The notes below the pieces were generated by a model, which was not told the origin of the DNA, did not search any database, and was given only the letters and a program-made list of their open reading frames with translations. This document shows, in pieces, positions 45,501 to 55,374 of a stretch of DNA of 64,000 nt. Source of the DNA: Lophius americanus (lineage: Eukaryota > Chordata > Actinopteri > Lophiiformes > Lophiidae); assembly GCA_037951165.1 (NCBI GenBank), contig JBBDHG010000030.1, forward strand, positions 1,557,001-1,621,000. Direction: 5' to 3'. Within the stretch, counting starts at the first letter, position 1. The number at the start of each line of letters is the position of its first letter. Both the position numbers and the translations under genes were made by a program.

Positions 45501-48500
45501 GACATTATTGTTAAAGATTGATTCATCCTCTCTCTTTCCAGCTGCTCATGAGAGGCTACAAGATCTGCCTCCATGGGCCTTTCACCGACATGACCACAGG
45601 TAAACAACACATCACCACACCGCGCCTCCAACCAGAGCTCTGTCATGTAGCATGTAGCACCCAGAGTTTCTGTCCCTAATCTGCAGTCAGAGAACGAGCT
45701 CAACACACATGTCACTCACCAGTGTATCCATGGTAACGCACCCCCCTACCTTAAAGAACTACTCACCCCACTGACCTCAACACGATCCCTCCGTTCTACC
45801 CACTCATACCGCCTCCTCCTTCCCCGGACTAAGCTCAGCACAGTGGGTGATCGGGCCTTCTGTTCTGCTGGCCCTCGTCTGTGGAATGCCCCCCCTGACC
45901 ATCTGAGGGCTCCACAGACGACTGACACATTTAAAAAAGGACGTAAAACTTTCATTTTTAGCAGAACCTATAACTTTAATTAACATTGCTGCTTTTTGGT
46001 CATGTTTTTATAAAGTTATTATTTTATTTTTTATTGATGCTTTTATCTGCTTTTACTTTGTAGCACTTTGAGATTTGATCCAAATATAAAGTGTGTTATA
46101 AATTAAATGTATTATTATTATTACATATCATTCATCCCTGATAGCTGAAATAAGCTTACATTAGCAATGATAGCTTAAATGAACTAATGTGTGCTATGAT
46201 AGCTAAAATAAGATAACGTTACTTAGGTTAGATGAAATAAGCTAGTGTTACTGTGATAGCTGAAATGAGCTAACAGTCTTTATAAAGCAAAGTTCAGTGA
46301 TAGCAAAAGTTTTTTTATTTCAGCTCTCATTACAACAGTAGCTAAACCATATATTAACACGAACGTTTGCTAAGTGCTGCTATTTTAACTGCTATTGCTA
46401 AAGTAAGCTGATTTCAACTCCTGTAGCTAACATTTGCTTATTTCAACTGATATAGCTTGATTTAGCTCTTTTCAAATATCATTGCTTAATTATAAATTAA
46501 ATTTATTATTATTATTATTATTATTATTAAATAAGCTAAAACTAGCTTCAATAGCTAAATTTAACTAATTTTGGTTTTAGCTTACATTGGCTAATTACAA
46601 CTATCATAGCTAGCGTTTGCTTGATTTAGCTGTCAAAGAAAATATTGGCTAGATTAAGCTCTTATAGCTATCATGGCGATCGTCGGCCAACTCCAGCTAT
46701 CACCGCTAACATGGCTAATTCTGGCCATCATAAGTAACACTGGCTAAAATCAGCTGTCATAGCTAAGGTTGCCTATTTCCAGCTACCAAAGGTAACTTTG
46801 CCTAATTGTACCATCGGCTAATTCGTTTGTTGCCGTTCTTGACAAAGCCCTCCCATTTTTCCGGGGTTGGTACCGACACTAGATGTGGCTGGTTAGGCTG
46901 GTAGGTCTAAGGACCATGCCTAAGAGTCAGTGGATTTTGGCCACGCCCTCTTTTGAATGGGATTCTACCCCAGTCTCCTGGACCAGGGTCAGTGGTGTAA
47001 CCCACCAAGCTATCCCGTTGATAGCTAACGATGGCTAATTCCAGCTATCGTAGCTAGTGCTGGCTAATGTCAGCCGGCTGGTTCCGTCCTGTGGTTAACT
47101 GATAAACGGAGATGCTTTTGACCAAGTTTAATGATAAACGGTCCTCTTTAAAGAGCTTAAAGGTTTAAGGCTGCATCTTAACCGCTTAGTGCAGACCCGC
47201 CTGACGTTTCTGCCGCAGTTTGATCCTCAATACATTTCCAGCATCTGAGCTGAAACTAGAGAGTTTGATCTTCCCTCAGGCTGCGGCACACTTTTAGCTT
47301 GTGAGTGAATGGACAGAGAGATCATGGGGGGGGGGGGGGTCGGGGTCTCAGGAGGCCCTAAAACCCTCTATGACAGCGTTCTTTGGTTTCCTTCTTCCTG
47401 AAGCTCTTAAGTTCTGTTGGTTGCTGCTGCTGAATCGATGAAGCTCTGCTCATCGCTCCACATCTGCCAGCTAGTGGGAAGAACACGAGAATGGAGTCTT
47501 CAGAACTACCATCCATCATTTCATCGGCGTCACACACCACAGGTCCAAACGGGTTCCTCATGATGACGGAAACATTCAGAGGAACTTTTAGTTATTACTG
47601 GTAGAAAATGTGTAATATCGAATGAGCGCTGACTTTACTGAGGGGGGTATTGATCGGAGCGGAGATGGAAGTATTGACCCGTGTTCAGAGCCTGCAGTCA
47701 AAGGAAGTCTGGGTCTGAGTATCACCGGCAGTTCAACTTAGAGAGGGAGGTATATTAAAGGAACACTTCACTTAGAATGAAAGTTCGGTGAAGTTATAAA
47801 AGCTCAGAACATCTTTTAGATGTGTTACGTTGCCTGAACGATCCAATATGGAGCAGAAAAAATAAAGAGTCCAGCGAGACACAGAACACGAAGAGTAGGT
47901 TAACGAGGATCGGGAAATCTAGCGGGACACAGGCGGTGAGATAAAGAAAGAAAGGAAGGGTGGAGGCCGGAAATTATTGAACTTTTATAAACAAACTCAA
48001 TAATGACCCGGTGTGTGTGATGGGATCCGATCCAGAAAATCCCAAACCTACCGCATGTTGCCTCAGCATCACGGTGCTGGTTCCCCCAGAGAATCTTCAT
48101 GGACCTGTTTCTTTGTTTCCTGTAGACCAGATGGAGTGGATGGTGGAGCTCTGTGGAGCAGCGGTGGTCAAAGATCCGCTCCACCTGGACTCTAAACAGG
48201 TACAAGGGTCCGTCCCGTCCCCCCTGAGACACAATGAAACATGTCAGCCGTGGTGGCGTTCAAGGTCCATCAGTACCGTTTTAAAAATAGTGAAATGCAG
48301 GGATTATGACGTTTGGTAGGTTGATCTTTTTAGTATCCGATGATCTTTTTCATTCATTCTAGCTACAGCAATCAGCCAAAACATTAAAACCACTGGACTA
48401 ATATTGTGTAGATCCCAGCAGCAGAGGTAGTAACAGATCATCTGTATGAACGCTGACGTAGTAAAAACAAGTTTGGCCGTTTGACGATATACGATACTTG

Positions 48501-50195
48501 TGGTTCCAAACTAGTAGTAGTAGAAACCTTCAAAGAATGTACATTTATAATAAAAGACTCTATGACGGATGAACGTTTGGTTTAAATCTTCTTCTGTGTT
48601 TGGATCGGACAGAGGACGTCTCATCAGCTGGTGATCGTTCAGCCTGGATCAGAGTCAACATTCAACCGTGAGTCTCTCTCTCTCTCTTCTGTCAGTCTCT
48701 CTCTCTCTCTCTCTTCTGTCAGTCTCTGTCTCTCTCTCTTCCGTCAGTCTCTGTCTCTCTCTCTCAGACTCTCTCTCTGTCTTTCCCTCTGTGTCTCTTT
48801 CAGTCTCCCACGCTCTCTCCGTCTCTGTCTCTCTTCTCTCTCTCTCTGTCTCTCTCGCTCCCCCTCTGTCTCTCTTTCTCTCTGGGGTGAGTCAGAAGTT
48901 GTATTGAAGCAGGAACTAAGAAACGAGGGGATGCTGAGGGTTTTAAACACACTAACTGCATTTGACAGTTTTTTTCCCATTTTTTAAAATGTCAAATTAA
49001 GTGTTTTATGAAACGTATTTTAGAAAAAACAATGTGTGAGAGAGAGAGAGAGCACTTAATGCTGCTCACCACGGCAAAAAGGAGTGAGCAGGAGACCTAC
49101 TCCTCATCCCCCTACCCCTCTCTTATTTCCTTCTCCTGTACATCCCTTCTCCTATTCCTCATCCCTCCGCTCTTCTTCCTCTTCAGCTAAACTCAACCTC
49201 CTTCCTCCTCTCTTCTTTCTTCTCCTCCTCTTCGTCCTTATCCCTCCTCCTTTTCATCCCTCCTCCTACTTCTCCTCTTCCTCCCTCTCCCAATCTTCCC
49301 CTATATTATCTTCCTCCCAACTCTTTTCTTCCTCTTCTCCCCTTTTTTCTGAAAAGAGGTTGAGGAGCACAGTGTGGAGCTTCTGCTCCTTCGCGTTGAA
49401 AGGATTCCGTTGAGCTGGTTCAGGCATCTAATTGTTCAGGTTGACCCAGAACCTAATTGTTGGACCAACTTTCCTGAAAATGCCTCAGGATCAGCTGGAG
49501 GGTGTTGCGGTTCAGAAGGACGTCTTGAAACCTTTATCAGACCTCTTATCAGGGGTCAGGTCTTGGTGGACCTGACCACTGATAAGAGGTCAGGTCCACC
49601 TCTTATCAGGGGAGCAAAAAATGGATTTATGGATCACAGATGTTTGAGAAACAAGAAACTAGTGGACATTGGTGAAAGCTGCCTCTTTGATGGACCTTGA
49701 TCCTCGCCGCAACAACAGGGAACATCTGAAGTACTTAAAACTCTGTTTTGGGGATTGTGGGTAGGATCTCTGCGTTGGACCATGAATAGTGAGCGAACAT
49801 TAGCCTCCGTTCTCCAAGAGGCGCCTAAACAGCTCGTCAAAGGAGCCTGAGATAAACACAGTTTATGTTGCCATAGCAACTAAAGCCAGATTATGTCACT
49901 TCCTGTTAGAGGTTGGAATGCAAACAGATAAAAAGTAACAGTTCTCAGAGGAAGTGGTCTCTGAGAACTCCCCACGGGTCAGCTTTCGTCAGGATTCTAA
50001 TAATAAACCAGACTATTAGGGGATACATAGAGATTAATATTTGTGTGTATGATGATGTCATTGTAAGACGTACTTAAGAACCCTCTCCTCTGCTCAACAG
50101 GTCTCTCCAAGAACGCCACAGTGGTGACTCGTAGTTGGCTGCTGGACTCCGTGGCGACCTACACGCTCCAGAACCTCAATCAGTACACAACATGA
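30472..50195 (+). CDS. brca1: Breast cancer type 1 susceptibility protein homologue (whole gene span)
   Basis: Twenty coding exons join to 3861 nt, 1286 codons plus stop, without a frame break: 30472-30545, 30624-30677, 30761-30841, 32324-32412, 32486-32519, 32611-32735, 34183-36504, 37110-37183, 38167-38287, 38724-38775, 41390-41469, 41552-41733, 41913-42000, 43860-43937, 44024-44064, 44248-44331, 45542-45599, 48126-48199, 48613-48667, 50101-50195. Domains: RING 22-63 with all eight zinc ligands (C22, C25, C37, H39, C42, C45, C60, C63); coiled coil about 952-980 (PALB2-binding region in mammals); tandem BRCT about 1084-1280. The BRCT phosphate-binding residues Ser1089, Gly1090 and Lys1136 match human S1655, G1656 and K1702. 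It acts in the nucleus as a BARD1-partnered E3 ubiquitin ligase in homologous recombination and checkpoint control. It is about 580 residues shorter than the human protein, mainly in the central exon, as is usual for fish. The joins within 38167-41469 are the least certain. Confidence 0.95.
30624..30677 (+). CDS. brca1: brca1 coding exon 2 (RING)
   Basis: 54 nt, the same size as human exon 3. It encodes LDLMTAPVSTNCDHQFC with zinc ligands C37, H39 and C42. Confidence 0.95.
30761..30841 (+). CDS. brca1: brca1 coding exon 3 (RING end)
   Basis: 81 nt. It encodes KFCLMKLLDNTKQNRASCPV and CKAIITK, with zinc ligands C45, C60 and C63. Phase 2 exit into AGG (Arg70), as in human. Confidence 0.95.
32150..32235 (+). 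repeat. LINE 3' tail in brca1 intron
   Basis: TTATGAAAAGCGCTGTATAA followed by ATAAAAAGTATTATTAT is the standard 3' end of a common fish LINE. It sits 90 bp before an exon. Confidence 0.6.
32324..32412 (+). CDS. brca1: brca1 coding exon 4
   Basis: 89 nt, the same size as human exon 6. It encodes SLQESPGFNRLVSGLQAMI and following residues; SLQES directly after the RING is conserved with human. This segment forms the helix that pairs with BARD1. Confidence 0.93.
32486..32519 (+). CDS. brca1: brca1 coding exon 5 (short)
   Basis: 34 nt, much shorter than human exon 7 (140 nt). It encodes YLTGAPRPRES. Acceptor TTTTCAG, donor GTAGGA. The frame joins correctly on both sides. Confidence 0.75.
32611..32735 (+). 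CDS. brca1: brca1 coding exon 6 (acidic)
   Basis: 125 nt after TTTATCTAG. It encodes an acidic segment, LTDAEEDKHLDLSSGDSP to ENVDDDDLQKSHSSTLE. Donor GTAAAT. The exit phase matches the large exon. Confidence 0.85.
33215..33735. repeat. AGCTAA-type degenerate repeat, tract 1
   Basis: Units such as AGTTAGCTAATTT, ATAGCTAACGTTAGC and CAACTATCATAGCTAAAG recur about every 20-30 bp. It sits in the intron before the large brca1 exon. Related tracts are at 44560-44905, 46125-47060 and 59955-60235. Confidence 0.75.
34183..36504 (+). CDS. brca1: brca1 large central exon
   Basis: 2322 nt, equivalent to human exon 11 (3.4 kb) but a third shorter. It encodes residues 153-926, a mostly disordered, charged region. 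Basic nuclear-localisation-like clusters are RRLKTKRKKSEAF, KRRKSGE and KRKSFRLGCPKAKRTR, the last aligning with human KVSKRQSF. The local block TPNKVSK resembles human TPNKHG, and SSQASVDLFGTPEE near the end matches the human exon 11 end. It stops at a GTGAGT donor; reading on past the donor gives only a few residues before a stop. Confidence 0.95.
36680..36800 (+). repeat. Copy 3 of the AGGTGCAGTC repeat family
   Basis: Starts AAAGGTGCAGTCTGTAAAAT in a brca1 intron, then diverges from the copies at 10080 and 19205. Only the left end is shared clearly. Confidence 0.55.
37110..37183 (+). CDS. brca1: brca1 coding exon 8
   Basis: 74 nt after TGTCTGCAG. It encodes CEAAVNDASHSVESSQFSSE then VLVTQ, matching human GCESETSVSED...SSQSDILTTQ. 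Confidence 0.93.
37721..37760. repeat. Inverted repeat (hairpin), GC-rich
   Basis: TGATGAAGGCC (37721-37731) and its exact complement GGCCTTCATCA (37750-37760) flank an 18-base spacer in a brca1 intron. Confidence 0.8.
38167..38287 (+). CDS. brca1: brca1 coding exon 9 (coiled coil)
   Basis: 121 nt. It encodes QKVEMQEELLRLEKLMALVS and EVLQEKEGG, a heptad-like helix corresponding to the PALB2-binding coiled coil of human BRCA1 ([20 protein letters not shown]). Confidence 0.9.
38724..38775 (+). CDS. brca1: brca1 coding exon 10 (short)
   Basis: 52 nt after CTTCCTCAG, donor GTAAGT. It is needed for the frame: the preceding exon exits in phase 1 and the exon at 41390 is open only when entered in phase 2, which exactly this 52-nt exon supplies. 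It encodes GQGAHRPGPHERDSRAEQ, not conserved in sequence. Confidence 0.7.
39340..39565. repeat. TCTCTGTAGTTTCAGTT minisatellite
   Basis: About 12 units of 16-18 bp (TTTCTCTGTAGTTTCAG, TTTATATGTAGTTTCAG) in a brca1 intron. Single copies of the same word occur at 37595-37700 and 39057-39080, so it was present in scattered form before expansion. Confidence 0.85.
40976..41023 (+). CDS. brca1: Candidate optional brca1 exon (48 nt)
   Basis: A strong acceptor (about 40 bp of pyrimidine-rich sequence then CTTCTCAG) precedes a 48-nt segment followed by GTCAGA. Entered and left in phase 2 it would add 16 residues (CLSIFSQTHRFQAQLW region) without changing the frame. Human has GISLFSDDPE at this place, a faint similarity. 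It may equally be unused. Confidence 0.3.
41390..41469 (+). CDS. brca1: brca1 coding exon 11
   Basis: 80 nt after TGCTTGCAG. It encodes RIDPEAEPESLTTPSDAVQ and following residues; the acidic DPEAEPES resembles human DPESDPSED. The other two frames hit stops. Confidence 0.82.
41552..41733 (+). CDS. brca1: brca1 coding exon 12 (BRCT1 start)
   Basis: 182 nt. It encodes a disordered stretch (SGSDGSPSDEQEDKENNTPQ) and then MVLVSSGLGPNEQ, the first BRCT strand with Ser1089-Gly1090 of the phosphopeptide pocket. Confidence 0.92.
41913..42000 (+). CDS. brca1: brca1 coding exon 13 (BRCT1)
   Basis: 88 nt, the same as the human counterpart. It encodes MVKKFAKRVGARVVSRVTAE and VSHVIMHT. Confidence 0.95.
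43860..43937 (+). CDS. brca1: brca1 coding exon 14 (BRCT1)
   Basis: 78 nt, the same size as human. It encodes DEEMVCERTLKYFLGIAG then RKWVVSFQ. Arg1133 and Lys1136 equal human R1699 and K1702. Confidence 0.96.
44024..44064 (+). CDS. brca1: brca1 coding exon 15 (BRCT1 end)
   Basis: 41 nt, the same size as human. It encodes WISECFRLKKLSDE. Confidence 0.95.
44248..44331 (+). CDS. brca1: brca1 coding exon 16 (BRCT linker)
   Basis: 84 nt, the same size as human. It encodes SLFEVRGDVVNGSNHQGPKR plus ARTTPHNN, nearly identical to human in the VRGDVVNG...NHQGPKRAR block. Eight bases into the following intron a run of 24 C begins. Confidence 0.96.
44339..44362. repeat. C24 homopolymer next to a brca1 donor
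   Basis: An uninterrupted run of 24 C beginning 8 bases after the exon/intron junction at 44331. Confidence 0.95.
44560..44905. repeat. AGCTAA-type degenerate repeat, tract 2
   Basis: Words GAAATTAGCTAACTTAAG, TTAGCTATGGTAA and CATTAGCTATCATAGCC recur irregularly in a brca1 intron. Confidence 0.75.
45542..45599 (+). CDS. brca1: brca1 coding exon 17 (BRCT2)
   Basis: 58 nt. It encodes LLMRGYKICLHGPFTDMTT. Met1210 matches human M1775 of the phosphopeptide pocket. Confidence 0.95.
45740..46115 (+). mobile_element. Non-LTR retrotransposon 3' end fragment in brca1 intron
   Basis: The plus strand reads an RT-tail relic with RAFCSAGPRLWNAPPDHLRA-like order and TTDTFKKGRKTFIFSRTYN, then a 3' UTR with GCTTTTATCTGCTTTTA and TTTGAGATTTGATCCAAATA and an ATT-rich end. 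An inverted relative lies at 51770-52015. Confidence 0.75.
46125..47060. repeat. AGCTAA-type degenerate repeat, tract 3 (longest)
   Basis: Nearly 0.9 kb of units such as GATAGCTGAAATAAGCTTAC, ATCATAGCTAAGGTTGCC and CAGCTATCGTAGCTAGTG, interrupted at about 46840-47010 by unrelated sequence. An (ATT)n run is at 46505-46529. Confidence 0.75.
47327..47340. repeat. G homopolymer
   Basis: A run of about 13 G in a brca1 intron. Confidence 0.85.
48126..48199 (+). CDS. brca1: brca1 coding exon 18 (BRCT2)
   Basis: 74 nt, the same size as human. It encodes DQMEWMVELCGAAVVKDPLH and LDSKQ. Confidence 0.96.
48361..48425 (-). repeat. Solitary Tc1-like transposon end
   Basis: AATCAGCCAAAACATTAAAA then CCACTGG and ATTGTGTAGATCCC is the terminal sequence of the Tc1-like family seen at 27830-28400. 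Confidence 0.55.
48613..48667 (+). CDS. brca1: brca1 coding exon 19 (BRCT2)
   Basis: 55 nt. It encodes RTSHQLVIVQPGSESTFN. A CT-rich microsatellite starts a few bases after the GTGAGT donor. Confidence 0.92.
48668..48890. repeat. (TC)n/(CTCTGT)n tract in brca1 intron
   Basis: Pyrimidine microsatellite starting right after the exon at 48613-48667. Confidence 0.92.
49085..49350. repeat. Long pyrimidine-rich (TCC/CTT) tract
   Basis: About 260 bp almost free of purines other than scattered A, in the last brca1 intron. Confidence 0.85.
49565..49600. repeat. Perfect inverted repeat, 13-bp arms
   Basis: GGTGGACCTGACC (49565-49577) and its complement (49588-49600) around a 10-base loop. The words CTCTTATCAGGGG and GGTCAGGTC around it are also duplicated. 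Confidence 0.85.
50101..50195 (+). CDS. brca1: brca1 last coding exon (BRCT2 end, stop)
   Basis: Encodes LSKNATVVTRSWLLDSVATY and TLQNLNQYTT, then TGA. The core TRSWLLDSV matches human TREWVLDSV. The tail is about a dozen residues shorter than human. A weak poly(A) variant TATAAA is at 50311-50316; no AATAAA is near. Confidence 0.95.
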
Positions 50196-51769
50196 TCCCA
50201 GAACCGAGCTCAGGCGCCGCCATTTCACCCCTTTGTTTTTAATGTCCTGTACTGACTAAACCACCGTCATCTGTGATGATGAGGTCAAAGGTCGCCTTGG
50301 TAACGATGTATATAAAGTTCAACCAACAGAAGACGCCTCCGAGTCTGTTTTCACCGTTTATAAATATACAAAAATGTTTAAAACCAGAATCTTATGAACC
50401 TAAAGGTTTATTAACATGGAGCTTTTTCTAACCTTTAGTTGCGGTTTACTCTTTTTTTTTTTAGACCTTTGAGTAATTATTATTATTCAAGCGGATTACC
50501 GTCAGGTAAACGACCCCTGAGGTTCGATGTAATATCCGTAGGCTTCCGGGTGCCGTGATATCGGATTGTTTTCACATCAATGTTTAAAATTCTTGTAGCC
50601 AAATTGAAAATCTGGGAAGCCTGTTTCGGAGGGTTCTGATCCTCCCTTCTGTCTCGGTCCAACCCTCTTTTTTTTTTTTTTTAGAATCAACTGCTTACAG
50701 TATTTGTCTCTTCTTCTGGGAACTGAATCTCATGTTGGCCCGATAGTTGCTCCGCTCCCCGGCCTGTAGCTGAACACGGTTCTGAATTATTGATCACGTA
50801 TGTGAATGGCTGCGGGTAGATTTACAGGAAGAAGCTGCGGCGTGGATGACTGCTGTGTGCTGTCAGCGAGCCGGCATTAATTATAGAGCATAAAACGATG
50901 TAAGACTTTGTTTAGGAAAACAGACCAAACGGATGAAAACAGTAATTATTCAGTTTATACTAGAACTCAAAGGACTTGTGAGGGTTTTCCTTCTTGTGGA
51001 GAACTAGTCGAGCAGGTTGGTGCCACACATGCCTGTGCTGGAAATACGATGCTAATGAGCGTTAGCGTACCCACTAAAATGCTAATTAGTGAGAATGAGC
51101 TGTTTAAATTAAACATTGAGGGACTTCATCCTTCCACCAAGTATAATGAAAAAGCCGGTGTCAATCTAACATGGTTGACGTTGATATGTTGTGTTTCTTC
51201 TGTGCTCGTCATGTCGACTGCAGACGTGAAGCTAAAGTGAGTTTGTGTTTTCAGTCTCATCTTTTTTTAATGAAAACTAAAGGATTGGATTGGAACTCTA
51301 AACGTCCGTGCAGAAATTGTGATGCTAATGAGGCTTAGCATCAAAACTGAATGAGGCATAGAAAAAAAAATCCTTAATTATTAAACCTTCAAATCTCGGC
51401 TGCTTTGCGTGATCCTTACTAAAACCTGTCAAGCGAGTTTAAAGCCCCGTTTCCATGACGACCGGTTTGTTAAAAATAGAAGAATATGCGTTTGAAGAAA
51501 GTTGATGTGAAGAAGATTCTCAAGCCCAAAGATCCATTTTCATTTGGGGACACAAGTATGCGGTTTAAATCTTCAACACCAGGATCCTGCTTATAAAAGC
51601 TTTATTACAAAACATCGTGAGTCAACAGACAGATTCTTTTAAAACCTAATACGACTGACACAACAATCCCACTCTGGACCTCAAAAGTACGTAAGTCCAA
51701 ATCACTGTTTTATGCTGAAAGCATCATTTAAACATTTTACCCTCAGGGTTTCCTGTCGGTCAGATCACT
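50196..51769. other. brca1 3' flank, no gene seen
   Basis: The 3' UTR of brca1 presumably lies in the first few hundred bases; the end is unknown. A T-run of about 16 is at 50669-50684. The rest is unassigned. Confidence 0.45.
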
Positions 51770-52015
51770 TTTTAATAATAATAAACTGTATTTGTAATGC
51801 ACTTTACATTTGGATCAAATGTCAAAGTGCAACAAGTTAAAAAAGCAGATAAAAGCATCAATAAAATATACAATGATAATAAAATAAGCAAAGAGCAGCA
51901 ATGTTAATTAAAAGCCATAGACTCTGCTAAAAAGGAAAGTTTTAGCTTAAATGAGTTATTCAGTAAACGTATTCATGCTCGTCTAGTCTTTAACAGAACC
52001 GGGTTCACTCTGCTC
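51770..52015 (-). mobile_element. Non-LTR retrotransposon 3' end fragment, inverted
   Basis: Complement of the 45740-46115 type: GCACTTTACATTTGGATCAA, AAAAGCAGATAAAAGCATCA and CTGCTAAAAAGGAAAGTTTT. Confidence 0.7.
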
Positions 52016-52875
52016 TCCGTTTAGGTAACAATTCACAAAAAATAAACATTCAATTCATTCATAATCTCAGAAGGAACAACAGGAATTCATTCAATGGGTT
52101 CAATCCGTAACCATGGCAACGTGACAAAAATAAAGGAAAAATTCAATATTACTATTACTAATATTTCTATTATTCACTAAAAGAAACAGTCCAGGTTCAC
52201 ACAATGAAACAGTACGGGTTCATATAGGGAAAAGGTTCAGGTCCACACAGAGAAACTTTGTAACCATCAGCCACGTGTGAAAATTTCTTCAGAACTGTTC
52301 TAGTCGCTTTTATTATTATTTTCTAGACTGATTTAATTATCACTTGAGTTTAATTCAACATAACTTCCTGCGTCTCATACTGTGTCGGAGGCGTCTGTCG
52401 GCAGATGTTGCGTTTGAGGTCAGCCGTCGCTATGACAACCACAGACGTGACAAAGCAGGAGGCTGAACGCAGAGAATGAGTGGAGTCAGCAGGTTCTGCT
52501 CCGAGGCCTGCAGAACACCAGATGTGAGGTACCAGACGCTCTTTTCCTCCACTCAGCTCGTTTCGGAGCTGAGGTCCTCCCTGATGCAGAGAGAACCTGT
52601 TAACTTCCTGTCACTGCGGCATAAACAGTTCTTTCTCTGTCCACAAACTTCACCCCTGCTTCAAAATGAGATCCAGGTACAAGATCCAAGATCTGAACCC
52701 GGTTACCCTCATCATAGCACCTGTCACTCCATCACGTCATCACGTCAATAGACCATCTTCAGAAGGAGGTCTAGGTCTCACCTGTCACAAACTGTGCCCA
52801 AATCAACAGGGTTTCCAGATGATGGCTGAACTCGAGGGAGAAGACCTGGACCAATAGTGAACCCTCACAGACCTG
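52016..52875. other. Unassigned intergenic sequence
   Basis: No gene could be supported. Confidence 0.4.
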
Positions 52876-52879
52876 GACC

Positions 52880-53300
52880 ACCTTCCAAAGTTCCTCCAGG
52901 AGCGCAATGAAGGCCGACTCAGGGAGTAACATAAGATCCGAAGAGAAAAACAAAGGAGCTGCAGGCACTTCTCACCTCAGTGAAGGACAAAGGTCATGGG
53001 TCCACTATCCCAAAGACACTGGACAGAAAAGGCATCATGGGAGATTGATGAGGAGAAAGCCACTGCTGACCCGGAAGAACATTAGGGCTGGTCTGAATTT
53101 ACCCACAAAACATATTGACAACCCTCAGAGCTTCTGGGAGAATCTTCCCAGGACTGATGAGTGGAAAGTTGAGCTCCTCTAGACGATTCTGAGGAAGAAT
53201 GTCGGGTCACCAGTCTGTAGGTCCACCTCTGCTCAAAGCTGGGCTCACTGAGGTCCTGTGGTGAGACCTGACAAGATCAGTTCATGCTCAAACCGGACAG
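52880..53300 (+). mobile_element. Tc1-like transposase pseudogene fragment
   Basis: The plus strand gives GRLMRRKPLLTRKNIRAGLN then DNPQSFWENLPRTDEWKVEL, the middle of a Tc1 transposase (family pattern RRKPLLT.KN...DPQ.FW....TDE.K.EL), preceded by a broken helix-turn-helix part. The catalytic region after it is not intact. Confidence 0.8.
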
Positions 53301-53704
53301 GAGATCAGTCTGTGTGACTGATCTCCACTTATGAAAGGGTTTGATTCTGAAGGAGAATGTCAGGTCATCGGTCAGAGATCAGGTTCAAGCCCCAGTTTTC
53401 CTCTCCGGTGTTTCAGGTGTGACAGAACCTTTCAGTCTATTGAATTATTTCTTACTCAGCCATGTTTTGAGTTTCTCGGCTCCGTTCCCGTCTTCAGCGG
53501 AGAACCCAGGTGACCCTGATGTCGCAGCTCGCCGCTGTCGTCCTCATCAGCTGTCAGCCTGAATCTTCATCACACTCATACCCGCTTCCTGTCACATGAC
53601 CTCCAGAGCCCTCAACCCACTGAACAAACGCCAGAAGCTTCGTATACTTCTGATTTGAACATCGCCCTGTTTTATGTTATGCATGCTGTGTGCCTCCGAC
53701 TGAA

Positions 53705-53945
53705 ACAACACGCACGCGCACACAAGCACACACACACCGAAAACTCACACACTTACACACACACACCATTCACCTTCATTGTTACTCTGGGAGCCTCCTT
53801 CACCCTTGTCGACCCAAGGCACATATATATTTAATCGGCTCATTTTGACTCCCTGTTTAAATGCCGCCTGCATTTTTAATGACACCCCCACGCCAACAAC
53901 ACACTCACACACACACACATACACACACACACACAAAAACACACC
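53705..53945. repeat. (CA)n-rich tract
   Basis: Two CA-rich blocks (53708-53766, 53895-53943) with unique sequence between. Confidence 0.85.
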
Positions 53946-54064
53946 CTCGACACAGCAGCCACTATCCTGCCTCTGTGTTTGAGGCTCTCCATCAAGATGA
54001 TTTCACTCAGTTCTCTCTTGTTGTGACGTTAATGTGAAGATTTTAGTAAACAGAACTGATAACA

Positions 54065-54065
<1 letters not shown>

Positions 54066-54103
<38 letters not shown>

Positions 54104-54148
54104 GCGCACACACACACGCGCACACACACACACACATACACACACTAC
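54066..54148. repeat. (CA)n microsatellite with (CG) interruptions
   Basis: Nearly pure CACA with CGCGCG interruptions near 54100 and 54117. Confidence 0.95.
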
Positions 54149-54199
54149 CACCTCCAACCCCTCCAAAGAATTATGGTGGTGGTTTATGCCACCGAGTCA

Positions 54200-55374
54200 G
54201 ACAGCAGGAAATGCATTTAAGAGGATAAACAATATTTATCCTCACAGCAGGTTAAGGACAAAAATGTCCCTATCAAAACAGAATCTTTTCGATCACGCTG
54301 AGAAAAATTCCATGTTGTTAGACATTGATTCTGGAATCTAAGCTTGTAAATTTTTGTTTTTTACAATTAAAGCTGAAGTTTTTCCTCAGTTTGGTAAAAT
54401 AAAAGTTATCCTAAATCCTATAATAGAATCCTGACAATAAATGAATATCTGACAGTTGTGATCCGACTGATGTTAGTTAAAAGCACGACGTCAGTAAAAA
54501 TGTTAGATAAAATATTAATATCTAATATTGGAATTCCTCTAAGGTTGTGAAAGTTGCTAATAATGCCAATCTTAATTAAAACTGAATCCACTCGTCATGA
54601 AGGGAATGGAAAATGTTTTACTCTTTTGTTTTTTAGTGGTTTTACAGAAAGACGGTGATCCTGTGAAGAAAGTGACATTTAAAGAGTTCGGATCCTCAAA
54701 ATTAATGATTACTACACGAATTCAATGACAGAGAAAATGATTTATTCTACAATATGTTACATCAGCATGATGATAATTCTTTCTTACTTCCAGCGTGTGT
54801 CATGTGACCTCGCGCTGGAAACATGGCGGAGACGCTGTGAAATGTCACTGTGCTCACAGAGGCGGCGAGGTGCTGCAGGGCGCCACTCGTGACGGTTGCT
54901 GGAGAAGTGGAGCACTGGTAAAGGTCAGATCAGTGAGTTCAGATCATGAAGCTGCAGCGCCGGGGAGAAAAACGTTGTTTCTTGTGTCAAACATGAAAAT
55001 GATCCAGAGTCCGGTTCTGGTTTCAAAAACACCGGAAATGCGGCGCTCTGCCAGGACCGACCGACCCAGATGCTCGTCAGTACATTGTCATATAAAGTTG
55101 TCCCTAAAACCACAAACTCGGATTTGGATTATAATTTGGACCAGAACCACACTCGTAGACGTGTGGTCTTCTGGTTTGTTAAATTTTTCCTTCTATATGG
55201 AGCAGAAACAGTTAAAGATTTGAACAGGTTCTACCTCGGGTCAAAAACCCAGTGGGAAATTTTCTGGAATATTTCTTTGCTCCAGGTCAGACGGGAGCGT
55301 GATGATGATGCGTGATGATGATGTCATCATGTCATTTCTCTTAAGAGGTTTAATATCTTATCATATCAATGGAA
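54200..55374. other. Unassigned intergenic sequence
   Basis: No gene could be supported. The 54795-55223 open frame has no recognised domain. Confidence 0.4.
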
